Numbered from the stretch's first letter, positions 9,833-23,234 are shown. The stretch is DNA of 64,000 bases from Paratinospora sagittata (GCA_035771175.1 CM069612.1:26642987-26706986), one strand, 5' to 3'. Made by a program: numbers and translations. Notes: generated by a model from the sequence alone, not told the origin.

Positions 9833-12132
9833 TATCACAATGTCTGCTGACTAAAGATCGGTTGTTAGTGTTTGTCATTGGATTTATCAGATTAACTAAG
9901 CCAACATGGTAATATATATCATGATTGGGCTACCCTTAAACTTGTTCATGGTTATGAATATGGTTTAGCAGACCATTTGATCAATTTTTTCCCAGATATA
10001 ATCAGCTCAAATTCTGCTAAAAAGCAGATAGATGTGGTCCATTGAAAGGTTGCACCCGATGAACTATGATGATGACCAAGCAACACCAAAGTCAAGCTTT
10101 AGGCATGCATTGCCACTATGATAAGATTATATCTAGTTGGATATCGGTACAGAAATTCTCGAGATCTCTTCATGCGGATTCTACTTGTGTACATCATCAA
10201 GTAAGATACAGTACACCTGCTTAACTGATCTATAGCATATATGTCAATTTTAATTATTACATTCTATTGGATGTCTTGTCTAAAATCTGCTGGGAATTGT
10301 GTACTAGCTAAATTCTTGGAATCCCTTATTCTTTATTCAAGATACAAGCAGATTCAATTACATTTGTTGCTATTGATCTTGAGAGTTGCCACCAATGAAC
10401 TTGACATGCTTGGTGCTAGTCTTGTGATCACAAACACGAGAATGCTCTGATGAGATACAACAATTTGATGCCTACTTAATGTTCTCCAATGCTTAAGTTA
10501 ACTACTGAATCGAGCAAAAGAGTAAAAGATTGATTAAACAACACACTGACGTCCTGTCTAAAGAGGGATCCATGGACCTTATAAATGTATATGGTCTTCT
10601 CTCATGTTTGACGCTACATTTCAGTTATCTTACGTAGGACATGTCGTCCAATAGCCTCATGCCATTTGCCATTCTGTTTGTATAATGCTTAATTTTAGGG
10701 CTGTAGCCCTTCATTTCAAGATTTAGGACCTGAACATGGCATATGTTTCAACATTTTGATGGTGTCTTTCTTTCTTTTCTTTCTTGTATGTGCATGATTG
10801 TGTGTTTTGGGTAACTTGTCCTTATGGTCTTTTTCCTTCACTCGTGCTGTATGGTTCTCTCCCACTCCTAACTACTAAAAGCATATATGGCAAGTGAACA
10901 TAGAAGAAGAGAACAGAAGCTTAAGAAGGCTTACTTTTGAACCCCTTCCTTTCTGCATTCATCGCTTGGAGGAGTTGTCAGGTCTTGGACTAATGTAAAC
11001 ATAGAATTCTTGGGTTCTTTAGTCTTTTTTCTATATTATTCTCACTTGTTTTGGCCTTCAAAGTTTGGATGCCATTGGATTTTGAGTATATAATGTACAT
11101 GAACCTGAAGTTTGTAAAGGTCTTATATGATTCAGATGACTTTACAAGGATTCCCTTTTATATACTTTTGTTTGGCTTTGGCATCTTGATTTTGCAGTTT
11201 TACGAATTCTTGATATGTGACCAATACTCCACCTCAGTTGTCTTGATAAAAGAATGGCAAGAAAGTTATTAACTAGCCAAAATGACTTATTATTGGAGAT
11301 GTAGAATAATCCATCTTTGAAAAAAGACTTTATTAGATGAGTTCTCTGTTAAAATAACAATATAACGAATATATCAATCTTATGATTAATGAATGATTTT
11401 AACAAATGATAATGGTTTCCCCCTTGTGGATACCTGCAAATTGCTCTGGCATTTAACTTGCAAAGGATGCTATTTTTCTCACTTTTGGGCATAACTGACT
11501 TAAAATTACAAGTAGTGACGATCACTTTTAATGGCATTTTGAAATATATGACCAAGCTTAAGTCTATGAGCTTAAGTGTATTGTCAAAAACAGATGATGC
11601 TACAATTTCCTGATTGCTCCAATACTTTGTTCCTACCAATTGAAAAAACTTGTTAAGTAATCTTTTATTCTTGAAAATTTTGTGTGATTTGATCTCCATC
11701 CCAGAAGATCACTCTTATGATTCTCTATTACTCCATTGAAGCTCAAGTTAGAGAGGGAGTCAGTAGTAAATTGAGTAAATAATATGCAGTAGAAAACAAA
11801 AGAAAATAAGAACTTTTCTTCTTGAAGAAATTTTGCAAATGAATGTAATAAAACAATCTTCACTCTCAAAACTTGCATCTGAGATGCCTCAACAACAGAT
11901 ATGCCAAGTATCCGTGGTTAATTTGACAATCTGCCCTTTCGCTGATTTCATGAATCCATATTGCCAAAGAGAAACATTGGTAGAAATTTTCAGCCACTGA
12001 TCTCAGCATTCTATATTTTTCTGACTGATCTTCTTGTGGCACTTACCAGTACTGGGAACAAACCCTAATAATTTTATCTCCATTTGGACCATTTCAAGCT
12101 GTTTGTCTTAAAGAATAACACCCGCATCCCGG
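9833..12132. other. intergenic region between PPR gene and poly(A) polymerase-like gene
   Basis: This contains the 3' flanks of two convergent genes: the PPR gene (plus) and the TRF4-like gene (minus). No further protein or RNA gene is supported. The part nearest 12133 presumably holds the 3' UTR of the minus-strand gene. Frames of 70-120 codons on either strand show no recognisable motif. Confidence 0.55.
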
Positions 12133-15100
12133 TTATTGTCCAAGAGCTTTTTTTAGCCTCTTCTCTTTCCTTGACCTACCCTTCTCATGGCTTCCCTGTA
12201 CTGCCTGCCCGTTTTCATCAAACATTGCTTTGAACTTCTCTTTCAAGGCCTTATTCCTTTTCTGTGATGAAGCTAAACTGTGCTCCACGAGAGGCCCATT
12301 TCCCCTTGGCAAGGGTTCATCTTCATCCAACATCCAATTACAGAAGAAGTCCTGCCCATGCTGGAATTGTGGCTGTATTAATTCACCTGCTCCAGGAAGC
12401 AAGCTATTGAAAGTTACTTGTCCATTAGAACCACCTTTACGCTCCAGTAGTACAGGGTCAGGTCTTATTATGGTTCCAAGAATGCTCCTGTTGGGACCCA
12501 ATTCCATGATGGTCTTTGTATTCGTCAGTGTAGAAAAAGCCATTACAAAAGCTGATCTTATCTGTGGCAGACACAAGAAATCAGCTTCTTAGTTAGAGGT
12601 TACAAGGAAGCCGTGGTTCAGGCCTTAAACAGGAATATGCCAGTAGTCAAATATATTTTCCATACCCAACATGAAGACATTCGAGAGCTCTTTAGAGAGT
12701 TCAAAATTGCAACCCATCGAGAGAAATTTTGAGATTTTAAAACTATAACTACATAATTTGCAAAAAAGTAATTACATGGTGGTCGTCCAACTAATGCTCG
12801 GTCTTGGTAGGGTGTAGGATGGGCAGGCTGTAATCAATTGCATTTTTTTTGCAGCAGGTGGCCATTAAATTCTCAACCAGTGCTCTAACAATTGTTGGCT
12901 TAATATTTTTACCTTTACACCAAAGCAATGGCTCTGATTAGCTTTTCTTTAGTTTTGGAGAACCATAGTTTATGCAAACTTATTAGCCATATTTAAAGAC
13001 CTGCAACTTTTTAGCAAATTCCAGAACTTTTTTTTTTTTGAAACGAAACAAAGAACTAATTTATTTGTTGGTTAAAATTAGTAATTTCATGAAAGTTTAA
13101 ATTCCAAGGAATAGTACCTATTTTATTGTTTGGACAAACCACTAGATCAGTATATCTTAGCAACTGCAAAGTTTTCATTTGGCAGAAGTTCAGAGTTTTG
13201 CCAGTCGGGAAGAGCAGACTTGGCTTTATAAAGTTTACTCAGTAATGAATGATGGGATTAATCACCTTCAAACATGATATAATTGCTTCAAGAGAGGAAT
13301 GGAATACAGTAATTTTTTAATTGCTTGGCAAGCTCCTACAACCATGGAACTTCATTTTCTTGGGTTTTTGCGGGTGATAGTATCCAAATTGGTTGCATTT
13401 ATTCACTACTCTTGTTTTTGTTTATAAAAATAAATCAGTGAAAACATCCCTACACGCTATCCTTTCCAATCCTAACAAGCCCATCAACCACCCATGAAGC
13501 CTCAAGAATGATCCAACACAGATCAACTAAACCAATCCAGCATTTATGTTTTATACCAAACTCCCATATTACCACCAACAATATCAAACCATATAGCTAG
13601 CCCAACCAGCTTGCATTGTTGAGTACATTCACACCCACCAGATACCTAGTCAATCAGCCAGATGACTCAACACAACATATAACTTAAACCCTGCTACCTA
13701 CTTCAAAATGAGAAGGGGAAAGTATTTGAAAACTACTTCAGTAGAATTTTAAAAGCAATTTTTTTTATTTAATAGAACTTTAGTTAGGTCTAAAGAAAAC
13801 CAAAAAATAGCCACAATTATAAGATAGACAAAACCATGAACCATTGCTCAAGTTAGTCCCCAACTGTCATTTTCAAGGAAGAAAAATGAAATATGCTAAC
13901 CAAGAAGAAAGCAAATGATCAAAAGAGCAGACCTGCGAATAATTGAAGGAGTTCTTCCCAATGTCATTTTCTGGTGCCTATTTTCCAGAGAAAGTGAAAG
14001 TTCAATTACTTAAGAGATTTTAAACAGTGGCTCGTTATATGATGAAAATAACTGAATTATCAGAATTAGGATAAGTTACCTGTGGATCCTCGATGCAGAG
14101 GAGATAGGGGCGCTCTTTGTTGAGGAACCTAATAAAAAAGATAAGAGAAAAGACCACAAGTATATGAATAAAAAAAATTAATATCAAAAGCCATGAATCA
14201 TTTTTTGATGATGAAGTCTAAATTTTAATCAGTACCCTTTGTTAGCCTTCAAGAAAAAAGCATTGCAAGATACACCAACATCCCAAATGTTCAACTTGCG
14301 ACCATAAAAATCAAAAAAGTTGACCTATTTATCCAAAGAAAAGCGCAACTGATGAGTGGTCAAAGTATATGGGAAGTATTAAAATGAGACTTCCTGATAT
14401 CTGAGATAGAACAGTCAAAAGAAAGGCTACAATATCTAGGCAACAAGCATGTAGATAGGAAACAGTAAAGAACAAGATTGAAAACCTTCATATTAAAACA
14501 CCACAAAAAATGAATAATTGAAAGTGAAGGATCAGTGTAATGACATTGATACAGAGAACAATAGGGAATCAAACGTTATTCTCATAAGGGATATTTGCAT
14601 GTGTTAATATATACCCCTTTCTTAAGTTTTTTGCTTTCACTTTCAAAACTCAAGTTTCAAGAATAGAAACTGCTGTACCCATCATTGGCCAATTCAGTCT
14701 AATCTGAACTAATGGAAAATATGAAGGTAGGGATTTCGTTGAATGGGATTATGGGAAGATGAAAACAACTAAGAAAAGTTGAAACACTGGACAGCGCGCA
14801 ATAGCGGATGAAACATGAGAGTGATACTTGCTCAAGGAAAACTACTAGGGGCATTTTGACATTGTTCAAATGAATATTGATGGTGGATTTGAAATTATTT
14901 TACTTATATAAGTAGAAACTGAACAATTGTCTTCACTAGCTTCTACTTAAAGCAATTTTCATAAGCTAAACAAAGGAGGCCTATAGGAGTAACTAAAAGA
15001 GTCACAAACAAGTCATGAGACTTCCCAACTCCACTAAGTTTTTCCCTACATTCTTAGCTTATTGCAACACCCAAAATAAAAGAAGGGGGGGTGGGTGGTG

Positions 15101-18100
15101 TGTGTGGAAGAAAGAGGACAAGAAGAAGAAAAGAAAAATAATGAGCAGAAAGAAGTTTGATGAGTCTGCTACAGTCTTCCACGCTCCCACAACAGGTAAA
15201 TAATTATTTTAATTAATAGGCAAATAATTAAGAAATATATAACTACTTGCAAATTTAGTGTCAACGTAAACCTTAATACTCGATAGATCAGAGTGGATGA
15301 AGCAAACTCATGTAGCCAACCTTATGAAGTTGGGAAAAGGTATATTTGAGATGAGCACTAAATAAGATTCATTTTTTAATTAAATGTTCGGTTTACCAAT
15401 AGGGACATTCTTCAAGTTGATTCAACCTGATCTAGTCTCATACACAGAAAATTTCATTATATTTGCAGCTTTTGGTTCCTCAAATCAAAATTTTGGTTGA
15501 CTTTGATCTAGTTTGTCCTGAACATCATGGATGTTGGTAAATCCTCCCATTTGGCTACTGAGCTTTCAAAAGATTCAGAATCATGTTCATCAATTTGAGT
15601 TTAACCATTTTAGATCAGCTATGGCAATCACACCAAAAGATTCAGAACATGAACTTAGGATAAAACTACTTAAAGTTTTCTTGGCTGTAAAAAATATTGT
15701 CTTCTCAAATGTTTCATCAGTGTACTCATGTTACTCTAGAAAACTACCCACTGTGTTAGTTTTGATTGCTATATAGAGTTAATTGGTTCAATCAACTTTT
15801 GTTTTTTTTTTTTGCATAAATCCACAAGACATAGCAGCATGGGCTTCCAAGACTTCATCGGCACTTGAGTGCATGACTCTTATATGAATACTAGTAATCT
15901 AGTATGCATGCATATGCGTTGCATGTGATGGTTAATACTTATTAATTATAATTTGCTGGTATCACTATTATTTAAAAAAAAAAAAAGAAAAAAAAGAAGA
16001 AGATATTAATGTCTTTTGTGTTAGTAGAAGAGGAATGTATTGTTTATTAAAATAAGTATAAAGGTAGTAACAAGACAACAGTTGAAAAAATGAAGACATG
16101 TCAAGAAGTAACTTTAAAAAGTAGATGTGTCGAAAAGAGCAGAGAGAAGTTAGGTTAAATTACTAAACTACCCATTCTATGATAAAATTAACTTTTCAAT
16201 CAAAAAGTTACAATAATGGTTATAGTGGTAGTTTTTGAAGAACGGTAAAAGTGTTGACACCATGAGTGCTTCAAGCAGTTTGCATTAGATATGACGGGGT
16301 GCCATGTTTCTTCAGTAAATATCATTTTGCACACAACAAATGAAGTCAGCTCATAAAAAATCTAGAAGAAAAGCAGCTGAAGACAACATACCAGGAGGAC
16401 TCCCAAGTTATTTTCTAAAGAAGCTCGACGTGCCTGGAGATATTGGCCTTTCCAATGCATCTGACAACCAAGCCAGGAGAAGAAAAGAACACACATCAGA
16501 AAATAATAGGAAAATAGATTGCATACCCTTTATAGTTTCAAATAAGAAATGAATAACTAGAAGCAGCATCAAGGTTGCTGCTATTGAGTACATTTTAATT
16601 TATCTGCATGTGTTGTTTTTTCTTGTGATTTAGTGCTAGAAACTTGGGAGAGGGCATCAGGAAGACATTAAGAAATGAAGTATATAAGATTATTTGAATA
16701 TAGACATTTGCTAAAAACTACACATACTAAGGAAAAGACTTAGTTGAGTTGTGTTGAGCGAAGAACTCCACGAGGGAATCTTAGTATCCAAACCAAGGTT
16801 CACAATCAAGACATCAGTCAATATTTACTTTTAGTAACTCTACTAAACCTCACTAGGGGCGTACCAAATACACAACGCTCCCGCCATTGCAAGGTCTAGG
16901 AAAGGGGCTATGCATGCAACCTTAGCTTTGTATTGAAGAGGTTGTTTTCAGATTTGAACCTATGACCACCAAGTCATGATGAAACAACCTCAACCGCTGC
17001 ACCAAGAGCGGCCCTTCTTTACTTAACCTTTTTTTTTTTACAAGAAACGATATGATTATGTGCATACATATTCTTTGCTTAATCTCAATAGAAGCTTTAA
17101 ATGGAACTCCACTAGTAGCAGAGGCTAAGTTTTTTCAACAAAAAGTGAAACTTGTTGGCTAATTTTTTTTACAAGTACCTCTATTTTTATTTATTTATAG
17201 ATGTTTTCATTATTTTTGTGAGAAAAATGAAAATTTTACTTAACAATACTTCTCTGGTGGTTGATAGTAAAGTTAACCATTGTAACTGGAAGGTCACAAG
17301 TTGAATTTAGAAACCTCTCCAATGTGGAGGTAAGGTTACATACAATGTCCCTTCCCAAACCTCACCATGATGTGATTCTCATCCTCTAGCCACGTCCCTC
17401 TGAGAGTAAAGTTTATCAAACATACTAAGTTTAAATTCAAATGAATATTACCATCAAAGTGTCATTTAGGTACGATATGTATTTTTACAAATCACAACAA
17501 AGTAAATCTCATTACCTGCAGTTGCACTATCAACATCGTAAGAAGGGCATATGAACCAATTCCACCAGAATATACCTACAAAATAAATGAAATTAGTTGG
17601 ACAACATATTGTTTAGTGCATGAAGCATAATAATTACTATAAGATCAAATAAAGCAATCATATTTCAAATAATGTGAAGAAAACTCACACCTCATTGAGT
17701 GCTCTCTGTTGTAGAAAGACCTTCAATATCAAACACAATGGTCGCAAAGGGGGTATCTTTGTTACGGCATCCTAGAGTGAAATGATACAAAAATTGGTCA
17801 ATAAATATGCGAAAGAATTATGTTTAAAAAATAGCGACTGAAAGGTTGTGGAACATAGTGCCTCCAATTTAAGGTAAATAAGAGGTAAAAGTTCAAACGA
17901 GAATAAATGGCGGAACAAGATTTATGCAGTGATTCCCAAATAGTTCATGTTCTCATGGCACCACTTGAATAAAAAGAAAGACTGAAATAAATACAATAAT
18001 GGGCAACCAAATAGAAAATCTGGTCCTACATGCAGTAGAAAAACACAAAACATGGTAACTCCTCCCATACATGACCACTCCACATCCCCAAATTTTTTCT

Positions 18101-21100
18101 AGAAAATGACAAGTAAACACCATAAAATCTAGGAGTGACCAGCTCTATTTATGTATGTGCAACATTAAGTTCTTCCCATGTATAGTAAAGGTTATGGTCA
18201 TTCACAGTGAAAAATAATGATAGTAAAAGAAAGAGGAATAATGAACTCATTTAATAAGCACTGCCAAAAATAGTTGAGGCTTCACACAAAGAAGCTGCTC
18301 AAAAACCAATGCCTTGAAAGAAGCCCATCAATTATTGTCCACGTTTCTGATTATCTTCATAATGCAGTTCTGCTAGTGTGACAGTCAGCAAAATTGACTC
18401 AAATGGAAAGATAGTTACATGGAGAATCATGTTGACAACTAATTACAAACATCAGCCAAGTTAATTTCATATAGTAGTGAGAAAAAGAGGATAAGACTAA
18501 CATAATCTGTTATCCTCTGAATTCTCACTATCTGAAGGGAGGAGTGGAAGTGAATAGGAATAAGACCAATTTCTCAATAAGTACGGCCCAATGGACCAAT
18601 GATCACATAATTGCCTCATTGGCCAAACATAATAAACAAAACAATGAATGAAAGTGCATTCTGGTTTTATACCTTAATAAACCCAGCAGCTTTTGGTCCA
18701 TTTTGAACATCAAAACTGTGACAAATCACAAAATAAAGTAATTTGGACAAGAAAAAGTTGATTGCATATCACATAAATCTTTAAATAATGTATATATACA
18801 TGCGCGTGTGTGTTTGTGTGTGCATAACCGAAGATTCCTCAAGTCTAGAGGGGAACAAGTTTTTCGAGCATGTAAGAATTTCTAGCATCAAACAAAGGGG
18901 AGGAAAAATAAAAGGAACCTGATATCAAAAGCAACACCACTCTGCTTTTCTATGAACTTTATAATTGGTACACGTGCTTTCGCTATCACCTGAAAAATGG
19001 ATTATTTGCATCAGATGATACAAGAAAATTAATGAAACATGCCACCAATCAGGACGATATTCTAACCTGTATTTTTTTTGCAATGCCTTTCTGAGACAAT
19101 GCTCGAGACAGAGCATGTAGTCCACTTTGCGGAGTATTGACGTTTGAATCCAAGATCACGGCCTGCATTTACAAATTGATTAGACTCACCATCAGATGCC
19201 AATATGCCATCTTCCACAAATTTTGGGCTTAAAGCCCCATAGTTCAATCTTTAGATTCCAAATGTTACTTTAGATAAAAGGCTTGATCCTAACAGGAAAT
19301 TTGTTTCATGTTTCACTGCAAACTACCCAGTTGATGTGATCCAAGAATATCTTTACTAAATAAAAGCAACAAAAGAGAAAAACAAAACCAAAAGAAAAAA
19401 GATAAGACGGTGCAGTACTAGATGGGAGAGGTGGCATACAAAAACCTAAGTTTTCAGGTTTAATTACTCAACATGAGAGAGAAATACAAGATGGAGTCAA
19501 TCATAGAATTAAAGCATGTTGAATGTGGTGGAAGAATGTTTCTCGAATACGATATGATCGACACATCCCTTGAAGGAAGGTCTTACGAAGATCATTTTAA
19601 AGTCAGCCACAGCCTTAATAAAACAGTTGAGATTGCAACATTGTGACCTAGAAGTCACAAGTTCAGAAATTGCCTCTCCAGTGTGGAGGTAAAGTTGCAC
19701 ACATCATCATCCCTTCCTTAGATTCCGCAATGATGAGAGCCTCAATTAAGTGCAACAAAATTATGGAACAAAACAACGGGAAATAAGGAAACAATACGCT
19801 ATTAAATTAGGGCCGAAGGAACTGTAAATAATTAGATGGATACATGGTAAAAAAAAAGAAAAGAAAAAAAACAAAACAAAAAAAAAAACTAGAAATGAAT
19901 ACAATAGTATGTTACCAGTGTCATGTTTTTTGTATCAAGTCCATATTTAAAGCTATAATCATCATCTCTCTCTCTCTCTCTCCTACTTTCTATTATATAT
20001 AACTTATTTTTATTTTTAATTATATATTTAACTCTTTTCATTCCTAAATTTTTTTCCTCATCTTTACCCTCGCTCCTTCCTTTCTACATTCTCCTACTTT
20101 TTAGAGCGCACACATGACTTACTTTAATTATTAATCATCTAATTCACTCTTTCCATCACATCCACTGCTTAGATACACTCACTGCTTCCACTTACATTGC
20201 CATCTACCTAAGTAGATAAATTCTTGTATACAGACATGAACAATCCAAACATCTCTAACTACTTCAATTAAAAATATCAACAAAAGCAAGCTACTGACAC
20301 TTACATCAATGTCACTAGTAGGAAGATAGAGCCCTGTCTTGAAAGACCCAAACACCTCAACCTACAATACAGTTTGATCATTAAATTGGAAAAAAAAAAT
20401 TAAAAATAAATAAATAAAAAATCAATCCAGTAGTTCATACTTTGCAATATGGCCATATATGTTTGATAACATCAAAAACACTTTCCACAGCCGCATTTCT
20501 CACCGAGTGCTCTTCCGGAGTAGGCGAAAGAAACTCGCAAAAATCAAGAATCTCTACAACAAAAGTACCACAAGATAATTGATCATAGTTTCTTCACTAT
20601 CCAATAACATTAGTGTTGGAAAATTTAATCCTAGTAACTTGGAAGTTCAAATTGATTTAAATTCCAAATTTTAAGAATTTTAGGATACTTCACATAAAAA
20701 ACAACCATTTGAGAGAATTTATAGTTGTTCCAAATATTATCAAAATACGAAAAAAAGCTTTGGGAGAAAGTTCTGAAGAAAGCCAAAACAATCTTGGTGT
20801 GGCGATCTAGAAAAACCGTTCTTGGAATGTGGAATTTAATTCGAGATCCTTCACTATGTGCTTCAAACTTCACCGTGATCACTCGCAAACATCAAAGACA
20901 TTGGTAACGTTTCCACAAATATTTATTGTTCCTTCAGTTTTAAAAAAATTAAACCCTTTTTTCTCAAATTTCTACCTTTGTGCAGCTGCAACATAGGGCT
21001 TTTGAACCGACTATTGGCGCGGAACCATCCACCACGCTCCAAATACTCCGTCGCCGCCGCTGCCGGAGCCAACGTCGAACCGCTGGCCACAGAAGGCGAA

Positions 21101-21357
21101 GGCGGCGGGGAAGGTTCTCGCGGCGCTTCGGGTTCGTCTGCTGCATCGAGGTCGAGAGGGAAGTAGTCTTGTGCGGTCGCCGGAGAGGCCGCGCCGGCCG
21201 GAGCTGAGGAGGGTATCTGAGTTCGGAAGACTCTGTAGGGTTCCGGCGAGTTGGGATTGGACAGCGAGGTTGAGTCGGCGGAGGAGGAGGTGGTGGGGGC
21301 GGTGAGAGGGGAGAGAGGGCTTAGGGTTGCGTAGGTGAATCCGAGTACCTCCATCAT
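12133..21357 (-). CDS. TRF4/PAPD5-like non-canonical poly(A) polymerase (12 exons)
   Basis: Exons read from the minus strand: 21357-20976, 20553-20441, 20361-20305, 19162-19067, 18989-18919, 18715-18673, 17771-17691, 17575-17516, 14324-14236, 14128-14080, 13977-13933, 12561-12133. All have GT-AG borders and phases join cleanly, giving 504 residues. Key pieces: FRANSRFKSPMLQLHK in exon 1, the nucleotidyltransferase motif GSFKTGLYLPTSDID with two catalytic Asp in exon 3, GGIGSYALL of the PAP-associated domain in exon 8, IEDPQ plus APENDIG, and a basic tail (GRSRKEKRLKK) that suggests nuclear location. The family adds short A tails to aberrant nuclear RNAs and feeds them to the exosome. Arabidopsis At5g53770 is the likely relative (from memory). 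Start chosen at the MMEV pair. One short exon expected between exons 8 and 9 (residues around PEHNLGVLL in the family) was not found in the 3.2-kb intron. The exons join in frame without it. Confidence 0.93.
16340..16552 (+). other. 70-codon open frame inside the large intron, uncertain
   Basis: An open frame antisense to the TRF4-like gene, with less biased composition than neighbouring frames (pieces KSRRKAAED and GGLPSYFLKKLDVPGDIGLS). It may be the relic of another gene or element, or chance. No homologue is recognised and no promoter or splice context is visible. Confidence 0.2.
16855..17012 (-). mobile_element. Au-like tRNA-derived SINE
   Basis: Read on the minus strand from 17012, this has a Pol III A box (tggtgcagcgg) and, about 35 nt on, a B box (ggttcaaatct). 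The body ends caatggcgggagcgttgtg and then ggtacgccc, the layout of plant Au-type SINEs. It lies in the 3.2-kb intron of the TRF4-like gene. Target duplications were not clear. Confidence 0.8.
17255..17400 (+). mobile_element. degraded Au-like SINE
   Basis: The body aaggtcacaagttgaattt followed by acctctccaatgtggaggta and cccttcccaaacctcaccatg follows the same order as other Au-type SINEs, in plus orientation. The tail region is decayed. It ends about 115 bp downstream of exon 8 in gene orientation. Confidence 0.65.
19590..19740 (+). mobile_element. degraded Au-like SINE
   Basis: Shares agtcacaagttcag, gcctctccagtgtggaggta and cgcaatgatgagagcct with the SINE at 17255-17400. Located in the intron between the exons at 19067-19162 and 20305-20361. 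The A box is not recognisable. Confidence 0.65.
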
Positions 21358-21540
21358 GAATGGATTATTTGATGAGCTCCAGAAGTTGAAGGAGATGCAG
21401 TTCAGTGAAGGGGGCCTGATTGAACAAAAAAATAAAAACCACATACGCTAGCAAACCGGCACTATATATGGTAGTGGTTGAACACGTGATCTTTATTAAA
21501 AAAATTAGAGCGCACCCAAATAAACTCCTGGCCTATCTCC
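21358..21540 (-). promoter_or_regulatory. short 5' flank of TRF4-like gene
   Basis: Only about 180 bp separate the predicted start codon from the left terminal inverted repeat of the large MULE. The core promoter and 5' UTR must lie in this gap or reach into the element. A tatata stretch near 21463 could serve as a TATA element, but no start site can be assigned. Confidence 0.4.
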
Positions 21541-21800
21541 GTAATTTAAATAATTAAAATTATATGAGGAATACTAAATTTTTAAAAGTAATGACTGGCA
21601 TACCTAATTTTAAAAAGTAAAATGTGACCCGAGTTGGTTTTTTTTTTTTTTTGCACCTTAAAAGTGTCTTTACAAAAAAAGCTTTCTATAAAAAAAAAAT
21701 TTATACTGAAAGCATCTTTTGTCTTAAGATTTTTTTTAAGTCAATTTTTTTTAAAAAAAATTGCGTTTTAACCCTCACAGTAAAAAAAAAATTATCACTC
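21541..21800 (+). repeat. left terminal inverted repeat of large MULE
   Basis: The reverse complement of 43190-42890 aligns with this stretch: taatttaaataattaaaatt, then ttttaaaagtaatgac, then a tttttgcac run, then caaaaaaagctttc and tactgaaagcatcttttg. A 5' UTR-like pyrimidine-rich region follows. Confidence 0.78.
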
Positions 21801-22129
21801 TCCCAAAATCCAATTACATAAGCCCTAACACATACGTACGCCTCCCCTCCGACGATACCTCTTTCCGGCGTCTCTGGTGTCTCCGTCGTCTCCGACATCT
21901 CCTGCGAGATCTTGCTTTTCCGTCTCTTTTTTTTTTCATCTAATTCTCTTTCTCCTTCTCTCTTCCTCTCTAACATCTCTATTTTCTCCCTCTCCGACGA
22001 TTTTCTCTCCCTCACCAATAGTTTTCTCTTCCTTTTCGACGGCTTTTTTCCTATTCTTTGACAGATCTCTTTCCTTTATCCGACGGGTTGCTCTCTGTCA
22101 CTTTCTTCGGCTACTCGAAACCTTAGACA

Positions 22130-22850
22130 ATGATCGTTTATTTGGTTAGTTTTATTTTTAGTATTTTATTAATTATTTGAGACCTACTTCTATTCTTTGT
22201 TAGATTCGATGTTCTTCGTTCTAGAAAGAGTAATACATTTGTTAGATTCGGTGCGACGGTTAGTTTTTTTTGTATTTTTATTTATTATTTTAGATCTAAT
22301 TCCAAGGTTTGTTACATTCAGTGTTCTTCGTTTTAGAAAGATTAATATATTTGTTAGATTCGGTATGACGATCGCTTATTTGGTTAGTTTTATTTTTTCT
22401 ATTTTTATTTATTATTTTAGATTTAATTCCATAGTTTGTTACATTGAGTGTTCTTCATTTTAGCAAGATTAATATATTTGTTAGATTCAACGATGATCGT
22501 TTATTTGTAATTTAGTTAGTTTTATTTTTAGTATTTTTATTTATTATTTTAAATCTAATTTCATGGTTTGTTATGTTGAGTGTTCTTCGTTTGAGGGAGA
22601 TTAATATATACTAGTTAGTGTGCAAGTAAAAAAAATTATTAAGTAAATATATTTTTTTTGTGCTGGCCACTAACAAAGTACATTAAATATATATTATTTT
22701 AGATCTAATTCCAAGGTTTGTTAGATTCAGTGTTCTTCATTTTAGAAAGATTAATATATTTGTTAGATTCGGTGTGACGATTGCTTATTTGATTAGTTTT
22801 ATTTTTTATACTTTTATTTATTATTTTATATGGCTTAAAATATTGTTACG
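22130..22850 (+). repeat. ~123-bp tandem repeats in MULE 5' region
   Basis: About five degenerate units, each with tatttttatttattatttta, aattccaaggtttgttacat, tgttcttcgttttagaaaga and atatttgttagattc, in series. The fourth and fifth units are separated by about 80 bp of foreign sequence near 22612-22690. They lie between the TIR and the transposase start and are not coding. Confidence 0.75.
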
Positions 22851-23158
22851 GTTTTTTTTTTTTATAATCTGGAACCGCATTGCATAAAAAAGGTTAGAAA
22901 AAAGTTAAGCCTCATTCCTAGGACCCATAAGATAATGTTTCGAAAATCTATTGATTATTATGATCAACGAAAGTTGATGTATAATACATGAAAGTCGTCG
23001 ACCTTGAGTGCTTTCTAATTATGTTATTTTCTATAATAATGATCTTCTCATAGACGTAGTTGTGATTGTGTACGTAAATGCATATGGTAGACAAATTTGT
23101 CTCAGTAATATGCTACACAAATGGCCAAGTAATACCTAGCCCTCAAGGTGTATCATAT

Positions 23159-23163
23159 AATAG
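23159..23163. other. target-site duplication aatag (left copy)
   Basis: The matching copy is 34707-34711. Removing the element and one copy restores the frame of the MULE transposase (codons tat aat agt), which confirms both element ends. Confidence 0.92.
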
Positions 23164-23234
23164 TGTAATACCCTGTATTTCACAAAAAAAAAAAAAAAAA
23201 AAAAAATTTACTATTTGAAATTTTTACTATTTGG

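Noticed and set aside
12230..12592. 120-codon plus-strand frame
   Set aside because: Opposite strand of the last coding exon of the TRF4-like gene.
20978..21207. Arg- and Gly-rich plus-strand frames
   Set aside because: Antisense to exon 1 of the TRF4-like gene, which has family motifs and correct splice sites.
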